Part shown: piece by piece, positions 22,201-34,900 of the stretch
Layout: each line of letters opens with the position of its first letter
Position numbering within the stretch: position 1 is the stretch's first letter
Assembly: GCA_029255685.2 (NCBI GenBank)
Contig: CM055312.2
Span: forward strand, 83,555,010-83,619,009
Origin: Silene conica
Taxonomy: Eukaryota; Streptophyta; Magnoliopsida; Caryophyllales; Caryophyllaceae
Length of the DNA: 64,000 bases
Direction of reading: 5' to 3'
Made by a program: the position numbers and the translations under genes
The notes under the pieces: generated by a model
Database searches by the model: none
Told to the model about the DNA's origin: nothing
Seen by the model: only the letters and a program-made list of their open reading frames with translations

Positions 22201-25200
22201 AGGCGGCCGATACGAGATATCCAAGATGTATAGGGTAAATGTAAAATAGCAAAATATCAGCCGAGACAACCGATTTATAACGTGTATCGGCCAACTTGGC
22301 ATGATAAGGCCCGAGATGAAGTTGTAAGTTGTACTGACCAAACTTTATAATGTAAAGCTCCTAAAAATTGAGAAAAAAGAACATACATCGGATACATTAC
22401 CTCAGACTTTACTTGTTTTTGAGCATGTGGTACATTTGAATTTTTTTCGATTCAGGTATCAAATTGGAAACATTTTACTTTAGATGGCCAACCTAAAAAC
22501 AAGCTACCATCCTTATATACAACTAGTGATTCACATCTTGTTCAAGTGAAATTTTCTGCAATGAGCCCCGAGTTTTCCAGGAACACGAATAGTGACTGTG
22601 ATCCCGTTTTACACCTCACGATTGGATGAGAAACCCAAATAGTTTCTGGGGAACTATAATGTTTGGATTTTTTGATAGTCAATGACTAAGATCACATGAT
22701 TCATGGTCGCCAGTAGAGTTGCTGTCTATAAATGGTGTTTATCTTTGTGTTTGTTTACATGTCATTGCGTCCTTTTCCTCTCGATTATATACTCATTACA
22801 ATCTTTATCTCTTTGGACACCCAACTATCTGTGCTTTTTCTGTATGCTGCATGATTACCGTGATTTCTCTCTTCATAAGCTTCAGCCTTCACGAAGGTTT
22901 ATTATTGTTTTCTGGCAGAGGTTATCACGTCAGCTGAGTTCCACCCTAGCCACTGCAACACATTGGCATATAGTAGTTCAAAGGGATCAATCCGCCTCAT
23001 TGATTTGAGACAGTCAGCGCTATGTGACAGCCATGCAAAATTGTGAGTAATTTGTTCCTTTTTTGTATATAGCTTGGACTTTATGTTTTGGACAGGGCAC
23101 GAAAGAACAATCTACCATCCCTTTTATTTCTTTTAATTCTCTTAATACTTCTATTCTCCAGGTGGTGTCATGGATTAGGTTTTTTTTCAGAGAATTTCCA
23201 TGCCTGATTTGGTTTCGTTTTTGCAGGTTTGAGGAACAGGAAGCACCAGGTTCGAGATCCTTCTTCACAGAAATTATTGCCTCAATTTCAGATATTAAAT
23301 TTGCTAGGGATGGAAGATACATACTTAGCCGTGACTACATGACACTGAAGGTTTGAATTTTCTTTCGGTGCCTCTTTTTTATGACGTCTCTTATCTTTCA
23401 CTCTTTACTTGTATATTTCTGACTGGTGAATGATGAATATGCCATTATACTCAATATCTCTTCCAGAGTTACTGATGATTGTTATGCCAAGGAAGGACCG
23501 TTTAATTGGTTAATCCTACGCATGGCATATCTTATAATCCACGCTGTCTTTCGTTTGGTTTAACAGAGATATTTGTCCGTATCAAGTTCACTTTATGGAC
23601 TGTGGTCTCTTTGCCAAGTATTTTCCTTCTAATCGTCATCACCTATGTGTCCAAGGTTGTGTAATGTCCTATAATGTATAATTAATATTGAAATTTTCAT
23701 TCGTTTAAGAGATGCTTTTTGTTGACAATATCCCTTTATGGACTGTTGCCTCCTTTGCTAATCCTTCTCTGCCCAATCATCACCTCTGTGCGCACATGTG
23801 TAGTATGTATTATCAGATGAGAAATATTCAGAATAGAACTCAATGATGTTTCTAATTTGACTGGAATTTGAGGATGTTTCTATTCATTTCTGAATGGAAC
23901 TATCTTTGCGTGGGTGAAGTGTTGTTATCATCTAAGTCAATCTTCATTAGCTTCTCTGGAAATAGTACTCAAATATTTGAGAGGGTCCAGTTATTTAGTT
24001 TGTGGAGATTTTTTTTAATTCATTTGATGCAGCCACGATTTTTTTGTTTTTCTTTTGGAGCCAAGTATGCGCCAAGTGCTATGAATCTAGGTTTTCATAG
24101 TGTCGAGATGATGATAAGCCTATATTCCAAAATCTAAATAATTCTTTTCATGATAGAATGGTTATTAGACATACAATGTCCTTTTGTTGGATCTTCTCGT
24201 TGAGAATCAGTAAGGATTTGCTGCAGACATGTCTCATTTTTGCTATATGCAAGATTTTAACAAGATCATTCTTGTGGGATCAACAAAGCTTCTTGAAGTG
24301 ATAAAGCCTGTTGAATTATTGATTGTGAAGCCTTGGGAGGGGTCAAGTATAGCTTTGATTGTGCTTTCTGCAGATGAACGATTGCTCTAGCTGTGACATT
24401 TTATTTATTTACTTATTTTTTTGTTAGTGTGTGTATTTGATTGGCACAAATCTAAAGTTAAGGTGAATAAAGACCTGTGCTATGCATACAACATGAAAAT
24501 TAATGCTACCTGAGCAACAAAATCGTTCAGATAGATTAAGATTCATTACACATGGCAATATGGCATGGGTGTCTGATAGACTGCGTCAGATGTAGCTATT
24601 TCAGAAAGGTCTGCCTGTTCTGTCTAATTTAGTACTCCTTCCAAATCAATATGTTCCCATTTGATTTTGTTGGTCAAACAATGTCAACTTTAATCCATAT
24701 TTTCTCAGTATGTATGATAATTACTATTTTAAAATTGTTAGTTTTAACAAGTCATACATGACAAATTTTCATTGTTTCTTATATATTCTGGGAAATCAAT
24801 AGTTAAACTTGACATCAGTTGACCACCGCCAAAGTCAGATGGGGCAAACAAATTCGGGTTGGAGAGAATCTCAGTACCTTGATTTGAATAAATACGAGTG
24901 GGTTCACTCAAAAGTTTATTGGGATTGCTAGAGTGCTATCCTTTGTTTTTGGTCTGAAGTTAAAGGCAGTCAATTTCTAAGAGAATAATTGCTGCTAGCT
25001 TTGGAAGTTTATAGGTCTTAACTTGTATATCTGTGAGGTTTAGTCTACTTTTTTCTTATATAACTCCTGTTCTCATTCAGTTATGGGACATCAATATGGA
25101 TTCAGGTCCTGTTGCAACCTTTCAGGTCCATGAGTATTTAAGGCCCAAGGTGAAACATTAATACTTGGATTTTTCATCTCCTTATACCCTGTATATTTTC

Positions 25201-26253
25201 CAGCTCAGACTTACTCGTGTGCATTGTTGCTCCAGCTATGTGATTTATATGAAAATGATTCAATCTTCGACAAATTCGAGTGTTGCCTGAGTGGCGACGG
25301 GCAGCGAGTGGCAACTGGTTCTTACAGGTAAGCTTATGTGCAAACACTGTTTGAATAAGGTATTGGGAAGGAGAGCAAGGGGAGGGGGATGAATGGAAGG
25401 GAAGGGGAGATAAGGAATGGAGCAAGGGAGTTTTTCTTCCCCTCCCAAATGGTGGGATTTGAGCCATTAGAGTAATGTTTTTGTTGTTGATGAAACTCAT
25501 TCAGTATTTTTTGTGCTTCAGCAATCTATTCCGTGTATTTGGTTGCTCTCCTGGCGGTGCAGAGGCCACAACTCTAGAGGCTAGCAAAAACCCTACAAGG
25601 TAACCTTTTTTTTTTTTACCCCACCACCACCCACCCAGAAATTACAACTGTTTACTTGAAATGCTAATGCAAGTGGTTCTTTTGCTAAATATCAACATAA
25701 GTTTAAGAGAGATGCTAGCGCAAGTTGCAAGCACATCACTTGCAAGGGTTGGGTGGGAGAGATGAGGGATAGTTGCGTGATTTACCCAAAAAATCAGGAC
25801 AACAAAGAAATTCTAACTAATGAGCAACCCTACAAAGAAAACGGAGGTGTTTCTGTATAAACCAATATGGAAACATGGACGGTATTTCTGAATTTGAAGG
25901 AATAGCTTTTATGCAATTCTAGTTTTTATAATCATATGATTGATGGAAACTGCAGGAGACAAGTACAAACCCCATCGAGACTTTCTAAACCAATGAGCGG
26001 CAACATCGTTAGAAGAGGTAACCTCTTTTGCCCTCGATAAATTGTCTCTTCGCCTAAAACTACTTTAAAATAAAGTCTCATATTTTATTTTATTCCGTTG
26101 GGAATGCCAATGACAGGATCTGAGAGTCCGGGTGTCGATTCAAATGGGAACTCGTTTGACTTCACAACAAAATTGCTTCACCTAGCATGGCATCCCTCTG
26201 AAAACTCAATTGCCTGTGCCGCAGCAAACAGCTTGTACATGTATTATGCATAA
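16267..26253 (+). CDS. PP2A B55-type regulatory subunit (about 502 aa, 14 exons)
   Basis: This is the B (B55/PR55) subunit that directs protein phosphatase 2A core enzyme to substrates, a seven-bladed WD40 propeller acting in cytosol and nucleus. Exons: 16267-16381, 17161-17264, 17345-17443, 17566-17685, 19440-19613, 20205-20296, 21093-21211, 22919-23042, 23227-23350, 25081-25149, 25236-25327, 25522-25599, 25956-26017, 26117-26253. All introns are GT-AG and the joined frame is open. Diagnostic segments are [66 protein letters not shown] [51 protein letters not shown] and the C-terminal [16 protein letters not shown]. The N-terminus is Gly/Ser-rich. Length and ending match Arabidopsis ATB alpha/beta. 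Exon 5 may instead end at 19610, one residue shorter. Intron 4 carries a 729-bp MITE. Confidence 0.96.
17837..18565. mobile_element. 729-bp MITE in intron 4 of the PP2A gene
   Basis: ATTATTTA flanks it exactly at 17829-17836 and 18566-18573. The ends are inverted: CGGAATTACTTTTTCATATACGG on the left (shown in part: CTTTTTCATATACGG) and the minus-strand right end GGGATGTGCTTTTTCACAT. A second full-length copy in the same orientation lies at 47659-48421. The 8-bp duplication fits a non-autonomous hAT- or Mutator-type element. No gene inside. Confidence 0.85.
20765..20950. repeat. Purine/pyrimidine-rich repeat relic in PP2A intron 6
   Basis: A GGAGGG-rich stretch followed by a CCCTCC-rich stretch resembles the G/A-rich elements at 54402-54777 and 55549-55842. 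A further relative lies at about 25350-25450 in intron 11. The boundaries are not clear here. Confidence 0.4.
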
Positions 26254-27548
26254 ATATGTCAAAAAAAGAAATGTATCTTTCTTTTTGTTAACTATTTTGG
26301 GTCGATATCTGATATCTAAGAATCCAGAGCAAAAGACCACTTTGCCCCTCGCGTCAGCAAACAGTAAGATTTGAGGTGGTGCGGTTCACACATGTTAACT
26401 CAAAAATGCGCCTCTACCCTCTAGGAAGAAGCTGCTATGCCGAAACCCATTGAAGAATCCATAGGTGCCTTCATAACCATGGCCAACAAATTCCTTTTGT
26501 CTATTACTCATTATTTTTAGGACGATGTTGCAGAAGAGATAGATAAAGCTCTAGTAATGTGGTATGTGTTGGGATGAAAGCCTGGAGGAAATGTGTTTGT
26601 AGCTCTCCTACAACTGGACACACTGGAGCCCATGTTTCTTGTTGCCTTCAGAATTTGCAGATGAATGTAGTTTTTTTTTTTTTTTTTTTGCTTTTTTTCT
26701 CGTCCTTCGCCCATTTTGTCCTTGAATGCCTGGTGGGAATGAGATGATTAAAACATTTTAGTGCATTTATTTATTTTTTTCCTCGCAAGTATTAGTTGGC
26801 ACAAATCATCCATACTTAACGTTTTTATAGTCCTTGGAACATTACAGTTTATTTATTTTCCAGGGGTTGCAATCAATGTGACATAATTGTAATCATGTAT
26901 CATAAAATTTGCTGATTTGAACAAGTCTTAACATGTTTCCTGTGCTCTGTATACAAGGGCATGAGCTGAGTTACGATCCTCTATCTGATGTGGTAATTGT
27001 CCTACAAATTATCACCAAGACAATCATATACTGGTAATTTGAGTATGAAGATTTCAAAGTTCTAGTGGCGAAATGAAAATAAGATGTAGTGAGATAGGAA
27101 ATTACAGGACCTGGAGATAACCTGAGACCACTTCACTCTCATAAGTATACGGGTCAAGCGGATGGGTAACAGAGTTCAGTCATTTTGAGCTTAGGCTTAG
27201 GATTAATATATGAGGTGCTGTGCAGTTGGGTTTATACTCGTTTTGGTCGGCTTAGGATTAAAATACGAGCTGATTAAGGTCTTTTAATGGAAATTTTTTC
27301 TCATCATACAAATTGCCAGGTTTCATGATTATCTACTTTATTTTCCCCTCAAATTCAGAAATACTTGTATTATCAATAGTAGGAAAAGATAAACTTTTTG
27401 ATATTTTCTATACTTGTCTTATCTACACAAGTGAGAGCTATTCGATTCGTCATAATGGATACTTATTGATAATATATTGACATATAATATTGTACAAACA
27501 AATTTATTAGAAACAACTTATGACAACTTGTGTTCAAAAGTGATAGAC
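26254..27548. other. 3' region of the PP2A gene and intergenic spacer
   Basis: The first several hundred bases are probably the 3' untranslated region. A 20-base T run near 26672-26691 and other T-rich stretches follow. Short open frames near 26517-26747 lie around the T run and have no recognisable family. No gene was seen. Confidence 0.45.
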
Positions 27549-27873
27549 TAGGTAGCACGGACACTTCTCATAATGCGTCGTACCGTGTCCGACACCGATA
27601 CTCCACGGGCACACCAATGGCGGGCCGAGGGGGCACTAATTTTTTTTAACGCGCATTTTTATGCGCGTCTAAAACTACATTTTTTAAATTTTTATTTAAA
27701 TTAGTTATTATTATACACATAAAAGAATAAAAATAAGAATAATCAGTCTTATAGATATTTTTTTTAAAAAAATAATGTCTTCTCTAAAATATTTTAAATT
27801 TTAAATATATGTAAAAACAATATTTGTATTGGTTAATATAACTAACATTAGTAGTTAATTTACAATAAAAGTA

Positions 27874-27938
27874 AGTGGTTCAATGGTTTAGAATTTGTTA
27901 ATTCATCCGAAGGTCATGTGTTCGAATCACAGTTGAAG
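27874..27938 (+). other. tRNA-like sequence inside the hAT MITE
   Basis: TGGTTCAATGGTTTAG resembles a polymerase III A box, and GTGTTCGAATCAC resembles a B box about 35 bases later. Clear acceptor-stem pairing is not seen, so this is a relic or chance resemblance rather than a working tRNA gene. Confidence 0.35.
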
Positions 27939-28010
27939 CAATTTTTACATATATATTTGAACAAAGTGGGCTTGGGGCTCAAAAAAATATAAATTTAGTG
28001 AAATGTTGCT

Positions 28011-28074
28011 ACCAAGGTTTGAACCCAAGACCACCTAGATAGAATTCACTACCTTTACTAACTATGCCATGACA
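28011..28074 (-). other. Second tRNA-like sequence, opposite orientation
   Basis: On the minus strand, GGCATAGTTAGTAAAGG resembles an A box and TGGGTTCAAACC a B box. It faces the tRNA-like stretch at 27874-27938. Pairing of the ends is poor; probably a relic. Confidence 0.35.
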
Positions 28075-28220
28075 GCTTCATATATATAAGATACTTATAA
28101 AAGATTTATTCTGAAAATGTTACGGGGGCACGTGACCCCGCGGGACCCCTCCTGGGTCCGCCACTGGGGCACACGCCGAAATGTGCCGGACACCTAAAAC
28201 AGCCGTGTCTAACTTTCTAC

Positions 28221-28404
28221 ATTTATTTGGGCACGTGTCAATGGTATTTGAGTCGTGTCCACGATATTTGGTTATCATTTGCAGTGAATGATGTTCTTTA
28301 GGCGAGAAATGCATTTATTTGGGCACGTGTCAATGGTATTTGAGTCGTGTCCACGATATTTGGTTATCATTTGCAGTGAATGATGTTCTTTAGGCGAGAA
28401 ATGC
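28221..28404. repeat. Perfect or near-perfect 92-bp tandem duplication
   Basis: Bases 28221-28312 are repeated at 28313-28404, beginning ATTTATTTGGGCACGTG and ending GCGAGAAATGC. I found no difference between the copies, so the duplication is recent compared with the diverged surroundings. Confidence 0.93.
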
Positions 28405-28663
28405 GTTATCGAGAGAGATTAATTAGAATATTGGTTCAGATGAGAAATGAAAATGAGTTATTATGAAGGGTAAGTTTTACCTTCACTTATTTAAAATTAA
28501 TATCAATTACTTTTACAAAAATAAAATCAAACATTTATAACTATAAAATGTATATATTTTATTAAATTTAAATAACGTGTTCCGTATCTTAAATTTCATG
28601 GTATGCTGTGTCCCGTATTTGTGTCATATCCGTGTCCGTTTTGGTGCTACCTAAACGATAGAC

Positions 28664-28982
28664 CCTGAACTAATCTCAAAATTGGGTAAACTTATTTGAC
28701 TCTAAAATGAGCCGTTTTAACTTTTAAGGAAGACGGGCGAAGCTAGCGTGAGTTGTAAACCAAAGACTCTATAAACAAATGAACGTGATCATAAATGGGA
28801 AGAGAAAGAGTTTACCTTGTCAATTCTGTTGGATCTTACCTTCATCAACATACATCTCATCTCAACATTATAATCCTTTATTTAACAGTCGCTTAATTGC
28901 GTACAAGATTATATATCGAGAGAAGAACAACACTGGAATGCGACAGTTTTGTTGATTGTTTATTGTTGATCAAATAACAAAA
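28664..28982 (+). promoter_or_regulatory. Proximal upstream region and leader of the BIG5-type gene
   Basis: This is the only non-transposon sequence upstream of the start codon at 28983. TTATATAT at about 28909-28916 is a possible TATA box, although it lies only about 70 bases before the ATG. The outer transposon ends at 28656, so the compact promoter is about 320 bp unless it reads into the transposon. Confidence 0.45.
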
Positions 28983-31900
28983 ATGGCGGGTGCAGCTGGT
29001 GGATTTGTGACCAGGGCATTTCAGTCTATGCTCAAAGAATCCTCTGCTAAAAAGTTTACTACTCTTCATTCTGCTATTCAATCTTGTCTGGGTTTGTAGT
29101 TTCTACCCTTTTCTTTTTTATTTATTTGATCCTAATTCTAATGTATTCTATTGTTTATTGGATTTGTTTCTGGTCATTAGTTCATGATTTTGGGATGAAT
29201 TTGTTTGTTTAGATGGCATTAAGGAGGAGAAGAAACAACCTGTGTCCGAGGTGACAAAGAGGTTAGATTCTTGATTAGATTGTTGTGTATAGTTGTTTAA
29301 TTGTACTGTTAAAAATGTCTTACTTACAAATGTGAATAGATTAATTGGTTCCCCAAATTATCATTTGTGATGGTCCGAGGGTCGAAATGGGGTTGTTACT
29401 TTCAACTAATTGGGTTAGTGGGTGTATGATTGGAATTTTACATGGGTTGGTCTACTGATTGATTTGCTAAGGGAAGTTGTTAAAAGGTCAATTTCACTGG
29501 TTTCAAGTTTGATTGAAATGCTTACAAGGAAAGATGTAGGCGCCATTATGATCAAACAAGACAAATTGTGGACTGCTATTGCAAAAGAAGAAAGGTATCA
29601 CATTCAACTAGCAAAATGTGACCTTCATAGATTCCCCTTGTGGATTGATTGACCTCTTGAAGCTACAAAAATAAGTAGAACAAATAAAATCATTGTGTGT
29701 AGGGGTTTCGGTAGGTCTAGTCGTATGCAACATTTGCCCTAATAGCGGAAATGCTGTTTCTGAGATTCTAATAATTCAATAGGGCTCCAAAATTCCTTAA
29801 TAGGAAGTCAAAAGTGGCTGGAGAATTGACTTTTATTAACACGAAAAGATTTACTATTCAGTGTACCGCGAATACAATCTTGATTTTCACTAATTTCTCT
29901 TACTTGTCCTTTTAAATCCTACTTTAGGGTTGGGCGGGAGGTGATGATTATAGGGGTAAAGTTTTATTATATATGACTGACACAGCATTAAAGTGAAGGG
30001 ATAATTCCATTGTGCCCTGTGGTTTGGTCTAATTTCGGGTTAATTTCACTTAGGCGCCTTGAGTTTTCACTTATTTGTTGACCTAACCTCCGAGTTCACT
30101 ACTGAAAATATTCTTTCTCTGGACTTTGGAGCCTTGGAGTAAAATATAGTCAAAATTTATCTGAATTAGTGGCGTCTTCAGCATGATAAAGTGCGAAAGT
30201 AAACATTTAAATACATAAATAGTGTGGATTTCTTGTGATTATTTCCAATAGATTATTTTCATTTTTCAACGTCACCCTCACATATTTTGACTAATTGTAA
30301 ACAACCTATTAGAATGGAAATGGTAATTTAATATATACTTGCATGAAATGTTATTTCCATGATATTTTGGTGATATTACACTTCAGTTCGTCAAAAATGA
30401 AAATAGACCAAACCTCTTTCTGAGAAAGTGGAATTATGAAACATCTTGGCAGTAAAGCAAACTTGCCCAGGCCTCAGGAAGCAAAGTGAAAATTTCCCTT
30501 AAATTTTGCTTTATTTCATTATCTCAGAAAAAAGTGACATGTTTTTAATCTAGAAGAATGAGCTGTGTTGCTGTATGATTGGGTGCTAGGATGATGACAA
30601 CCTCGGTGTTGTTAACTGAGACTTCTTTCAACACGGGGAAACTGCCAATCCTAGTGCTGGCTACCAGCACATTTCTTTGTCCAATTCCGAGGCTTGGAGC
30701 CTCATTTGAGAACTGATACCTTGCTTTTGTTAATCCTTTTTCGTTTTCGTTTAGTGAACCTGGATCTGGTGAAGCCGTTGACAAGCAGGTCGAGGATCAT
30801 GAAATCCCTCATGCCTCTGTGGAGACAAAATATGCTGGACAGACAGTTCAAGCCAATGTCTCTATTACAGCAGCCTTGTCCAATGCGGGATACACATTAG
30901 AAGAAGCTGAAGTGGAGCTTGTTCTTAGCCCGCTCCGTATTGCATTCGAGACTAAAAATATGAAAATTGTAGAACTAGCACTGGATTGTTTTCATGTATG
31001 TGTCTTTTATCCCATTTCAATTATCTTAGATGTTATCTACCTTAAACAATCGGTCACTCAGTCTAAGATCCATATATATGTTATGCTTGAGAATTTGTCA
31101 CTTTTTGGCTGAAAACATCTACTGTATTCTATATTGGTTTTGAACTTTTAACTAATTTACTTATATCGTTCATTTGGATCAGAAACTAATTGCTTATGAC
31201 CATTTGGAGGGTGATCCTGGGTTGGATGGTGGAAAGAATGGTGCTTTGTTTGCTGACATTCTGAGCATGATTTGCAGTTGTGTCGAAAATTCATCCTCTG
31301 ACAGGTACGTTACATTCCATCTAAGCCTCTATACGTGATGTACTAGATTGATTGCTTGAGCTTACTTATCACCATGTCTGTTATTGCAGTACCGTTTTGC
31401 AAGTGCTGAAAGCACTTTTGACTGCAATCGCTTCAACAAAATTCAGAGGTATGCGAAAGATCTTTTCGACATTTGTCAAGCTATCTGCTTGAATATCGCT
31501 CTAACTATTGATACATACTGTGCATTTGTTTGATGGGGGAGGTCTTGTGGGAAAACGGGAAGAGCAAAATATGCGTAAATATACCCGGGTGTTATGCGCT
31601 TTGTATTAGAAGCTTAGTTCACTCTGTTGTTTGTATTCTTGTTGAGTTGAGTCTCTCAATGCATACATCTTTATTTTTTAATGATGTCGACGTGAAAGTG
31701 AAATCATAATAGACATGGCAAAAATGACACGACTCAAGTCAACCCAAGACCGGTATTTGACACAATATGACCTGGCCCGAGCTTTGTTGGACCCTAGACC
31801 ATCTGACTAACAGTTGACTTGATCCAAATTTCCTAAAATTGCTCATCTGCACCCCTGCAGTTTTACGTTTTCTCACTTGTACCCCTACCTTTTTTATGTC

Positions 31901-34900
31901 CCCAAGTATGCCCCTGTATTCCCCCTTTAACTCCTAACCATGCCCTTGGAAAATGTAAAGTTACTTTTCGGTTAGTTTTGATAATTGACCTTTTAATTGA
32001 CTGACCCCCTACCACCAATCCACTATGAGTCCATGAGTCATTGAGTCCTATTCCATTTTCTCTCTCCTCATATACATTGACCCATCCATCACCAATAACC
32101 TCTCACCACTCAACAAACACTACCACTCTTGACCGATGTTCCTCAAGCAAGGCCCCAACACAAGAAATCACCAATAAACATTACAGCCATCCCTTTGGAC
32201 TTACATTATCGACAAATTTTGGAGCATTATAAAGTTATTATCTTGGTTTTGTGCCGCCAATTGCACCAATAGAGTTTATTTTTGCAAATATGCACTATTT
32301 TATTGAAATTCAATAAAACAATTAAAAATTTGTAGGCTTAAATGGTGTTGGGAATCGTTGGGCAAATTAAAGCTGGTTAGCATGCCAGGATTGCTTGGGT
32401 AGCTTGTTAACGAGCTGGAGTTTTGTTATGCAAATGGAAGAGGTCAGTGAAGGATTTATAAGGTGAATTTTGTGCAGAAGGGTGGTGTTACAACAATGGA
32501 GTTTTGGAGGGAGGAAGGGGATGAAGTTGTTGAAGGGTGGGATTAATTATCCTAATTTATGAGTTTTTAAGATAATACATTGTTATTAAGACTTTAAGAG
32601 TGTTTAATGAAGGTAACATTGGGAATATTAAGGTCAACAAAACAAACTAACGGAACCATTTGACGGAAATATAAGTGGGGTTACTAGAAAAGCAGGGGTA
32701 CAGATGAATAAACACAATAACACAGTGTACAAATGAGAAAACCACTCTATTTTAGTCAAACTTTTACTAGTGACCTGACAGGACATCGGAAATGTGAATT
32801 TACCCGAGCCAAAATGACCCTCAACCAAAACTTACCTGACCCGAGTGGTCTATCACCAAACATTGTTAGTGAATAATTTCGAAGAAAGATTTAGAGTGCG
32901 TTAGATTGTATTTATTGGTGTTATTTCACTTGTCTGTAGATGCTTTTGAAAAATAATTTCTCCTTTCTGACTGATTTTTGTATTATTTTAAACACAAAAT
33001 ACTTGGAGTTTTCCCTTAAACTACTAATCAACTAGTAGTTAGAAAACTATTATGCTCCTTTGTTAGAATTGTTTCTGTTTCTGTTTCTGTTTCCGTTTTT
33101 AGATGTACCAAGTGGCAGTCCTGAATTACTAATGTTTGCTTTTACTGCAGTGCACGGTGAACCTTTGCTCGGGGTGATTAGAGTTTGTTACAATATAGCT
33201 CTAAACAGGTAATCCCTACAACTCTGGATATATATAGTTCTTAGCAAGGTTGATAAGGTTGGCTTAGTTTAAGGAAGTGTGTCTAGGTGCAAGACTCACT
33301 ACGGCACTAGCCAAGGAACCTTAGGCATTACGTGTGTCAAGTAATTAAGTCAGAGAGGTTGGATGCATGAGCAACAATGTTGAAACTACAAATTTGTTTA
33401 TGAAAACAGTGGGTCTCATGTGGATGACGTGCGCACCTATACCTCACTCCTCGTCATGCCGGCCCTCGTTGTCTAAGTGCTTTTTGTGCCTTTTGTACTA
33501 AGAAGGGTAGATATTTTTTTGCAGTCATAGCTTATCAGTGTAACCGCCTAATGACTGGGCTGGCATGACAAAGAACGTCTGCATGGGGACACCTGATTAT
33601 CACCATTGGGTATCCTTCTTGGTGGTTTCAGTTTGGCAACACCCTCCAGGTTGTGGAGAGGCTGGCACCTAGTGCTTCTCATCATTTCCAATAACATAAT
33701 TTTATGTCCATGCTGGGACATCTTGTTTTTATACCTCCTAATTATATTGTAGTTTCCCCCTAGCATAAGGCTACAAATATAATTGTCCAACAGTACTTGA
33801 TCTGATCTGAAGATGTTTCATATGTCATTATTGTGCTGCCAGTAAAAGCCCTATGAATCAAGCTACATCAAAGGCTATGTTGACTCAAATGGTTAGCATT
33901 ATATTCCAGAGAATGGAATCTGATTTGGTATGTAATCTATGATACTCATATCTTGTTATCTTATTGTTCCTAGTTAAACATAAACTCATATGCTGAATTG
34001 TAGAAAATTTTCCCTTTGGCTATTCGGCGGTGCACTTGGATTGAACGGAACCGCCGTATTTTTTATTATGTTGTCTTTATACGAAGATCTTAAGTTTGTT
34101 TTTTTAAGCTTTATACATTTGGAGTCATATACTCCATCCTAGTCAAAACTTGAATTTTCTATGTTTGGTAGATAAGATTATGCATGATGTTTTTTTTTGG
34201 CGAAAAGGTAAGCTTATACTCCCTCCTAATCGCTGTTTTGTTCCCTTTTATTTTGGACACAATAATTAAGGAAAATAATTCGGACCACTCAGAACACTCT
34301 ACCCCACATGAAATTGAATTTGGACTACACAAGGGTTCCAAATAAGGGAAGAAGGAACAAAACCCGACTAGCATGAATAAGGAAAGAGAGAGTATTAATC
34401 AACCAAAGGACATTTCAATTACATCACATTTAACAATATTTTTGCCCTAAAGCACAGACACTAATCAGGCCAGATAAACAAAACAAGGCCTATCATCCAT
34501 CTAACTCCTTGCTCCACTCTTCATCCTTCTTTCACTCTTGATTGCTGAGATCAGAATCTCCTGTCTTTGTAGGAAATTTTGCAGCCACAGGAGTACAGGT
34601 GTTCCTCGATCACCAAATATGATACATTAAGGACAAGATATAAGTAGCCTTCGACCTTTTAATTTCAACGGACCTGAACTTCTTCCTCTACCACCAATAT
34701 GCATGTTGGTTTGAGAGTGTATTTATCCACCTCTCATTATGTATATGGGCGTCACATTAGGATGTATTTTTGTTATGGTCGTCACCCCCATCGTGTCTTT
34801 TTTGTAGATGACAGAACCTGAGTGGTCTCTCTTGTTACATAGGTGTCACCCCCTTGTTGTCCGTTATTTAATATTATATCGTTCTTATCAAAATAGATTT

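Larger units (their letters stand above)
27615..28166. mobile_element. 552-bp hAT MITE nested in the outer element
   Basis: The perfect 8-bp duplication GGGCACAC flanks it at 27607-27614 and 28167-28174. The ends are CAATGGCGGGCC on the left and CAGTGGCGGACC on the minus-strand right, which is the hAT-type CAGTGGCGG terminus. The interior is AT-rich and carries two tRNA-like stretches. No transposase is present, so it depends on an enzyme elsewhere. Confidence 0.88.
27549..28656. mobile_element. Outer DNA-transposon relic with AGGTAGCAC ends
   Basis: The left end (TAGGTAGCACGGACAC) and the inverted right end (GTGTCCGTTTTGGTGCTACC) share a terminal motif. GATAGAC lies on both sides, at 27542-27548 and 28657-28663. 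CGTGTCC/GGACACG motifs fill the flanking arms. An hAT MITE is inserted inside, and one arm carries a 92-bp tandem duplication. Superfamily uncertain; non-coding. Confidence 0.6.

Noticed and set aside
24630-24860. Stowaway MITE in PP2A intron 9
   Set aside because: ACTCCTTCCAAATCAATATG looks like a Stowaway left end, but no matching inverted right end or TA duplication was found.
26517-26747. Opposed short frames around a T run after the PP2A gene
   Set aside because: Both are dominated by the homopolymer tract and sit in the probable 3' untranslated region.
27874-27938. Functional tRNA gene
   Set aside because: Box-like motifs are present, but acceptor and anticodon stems do not pair convincingly and it lies inside a MITE.
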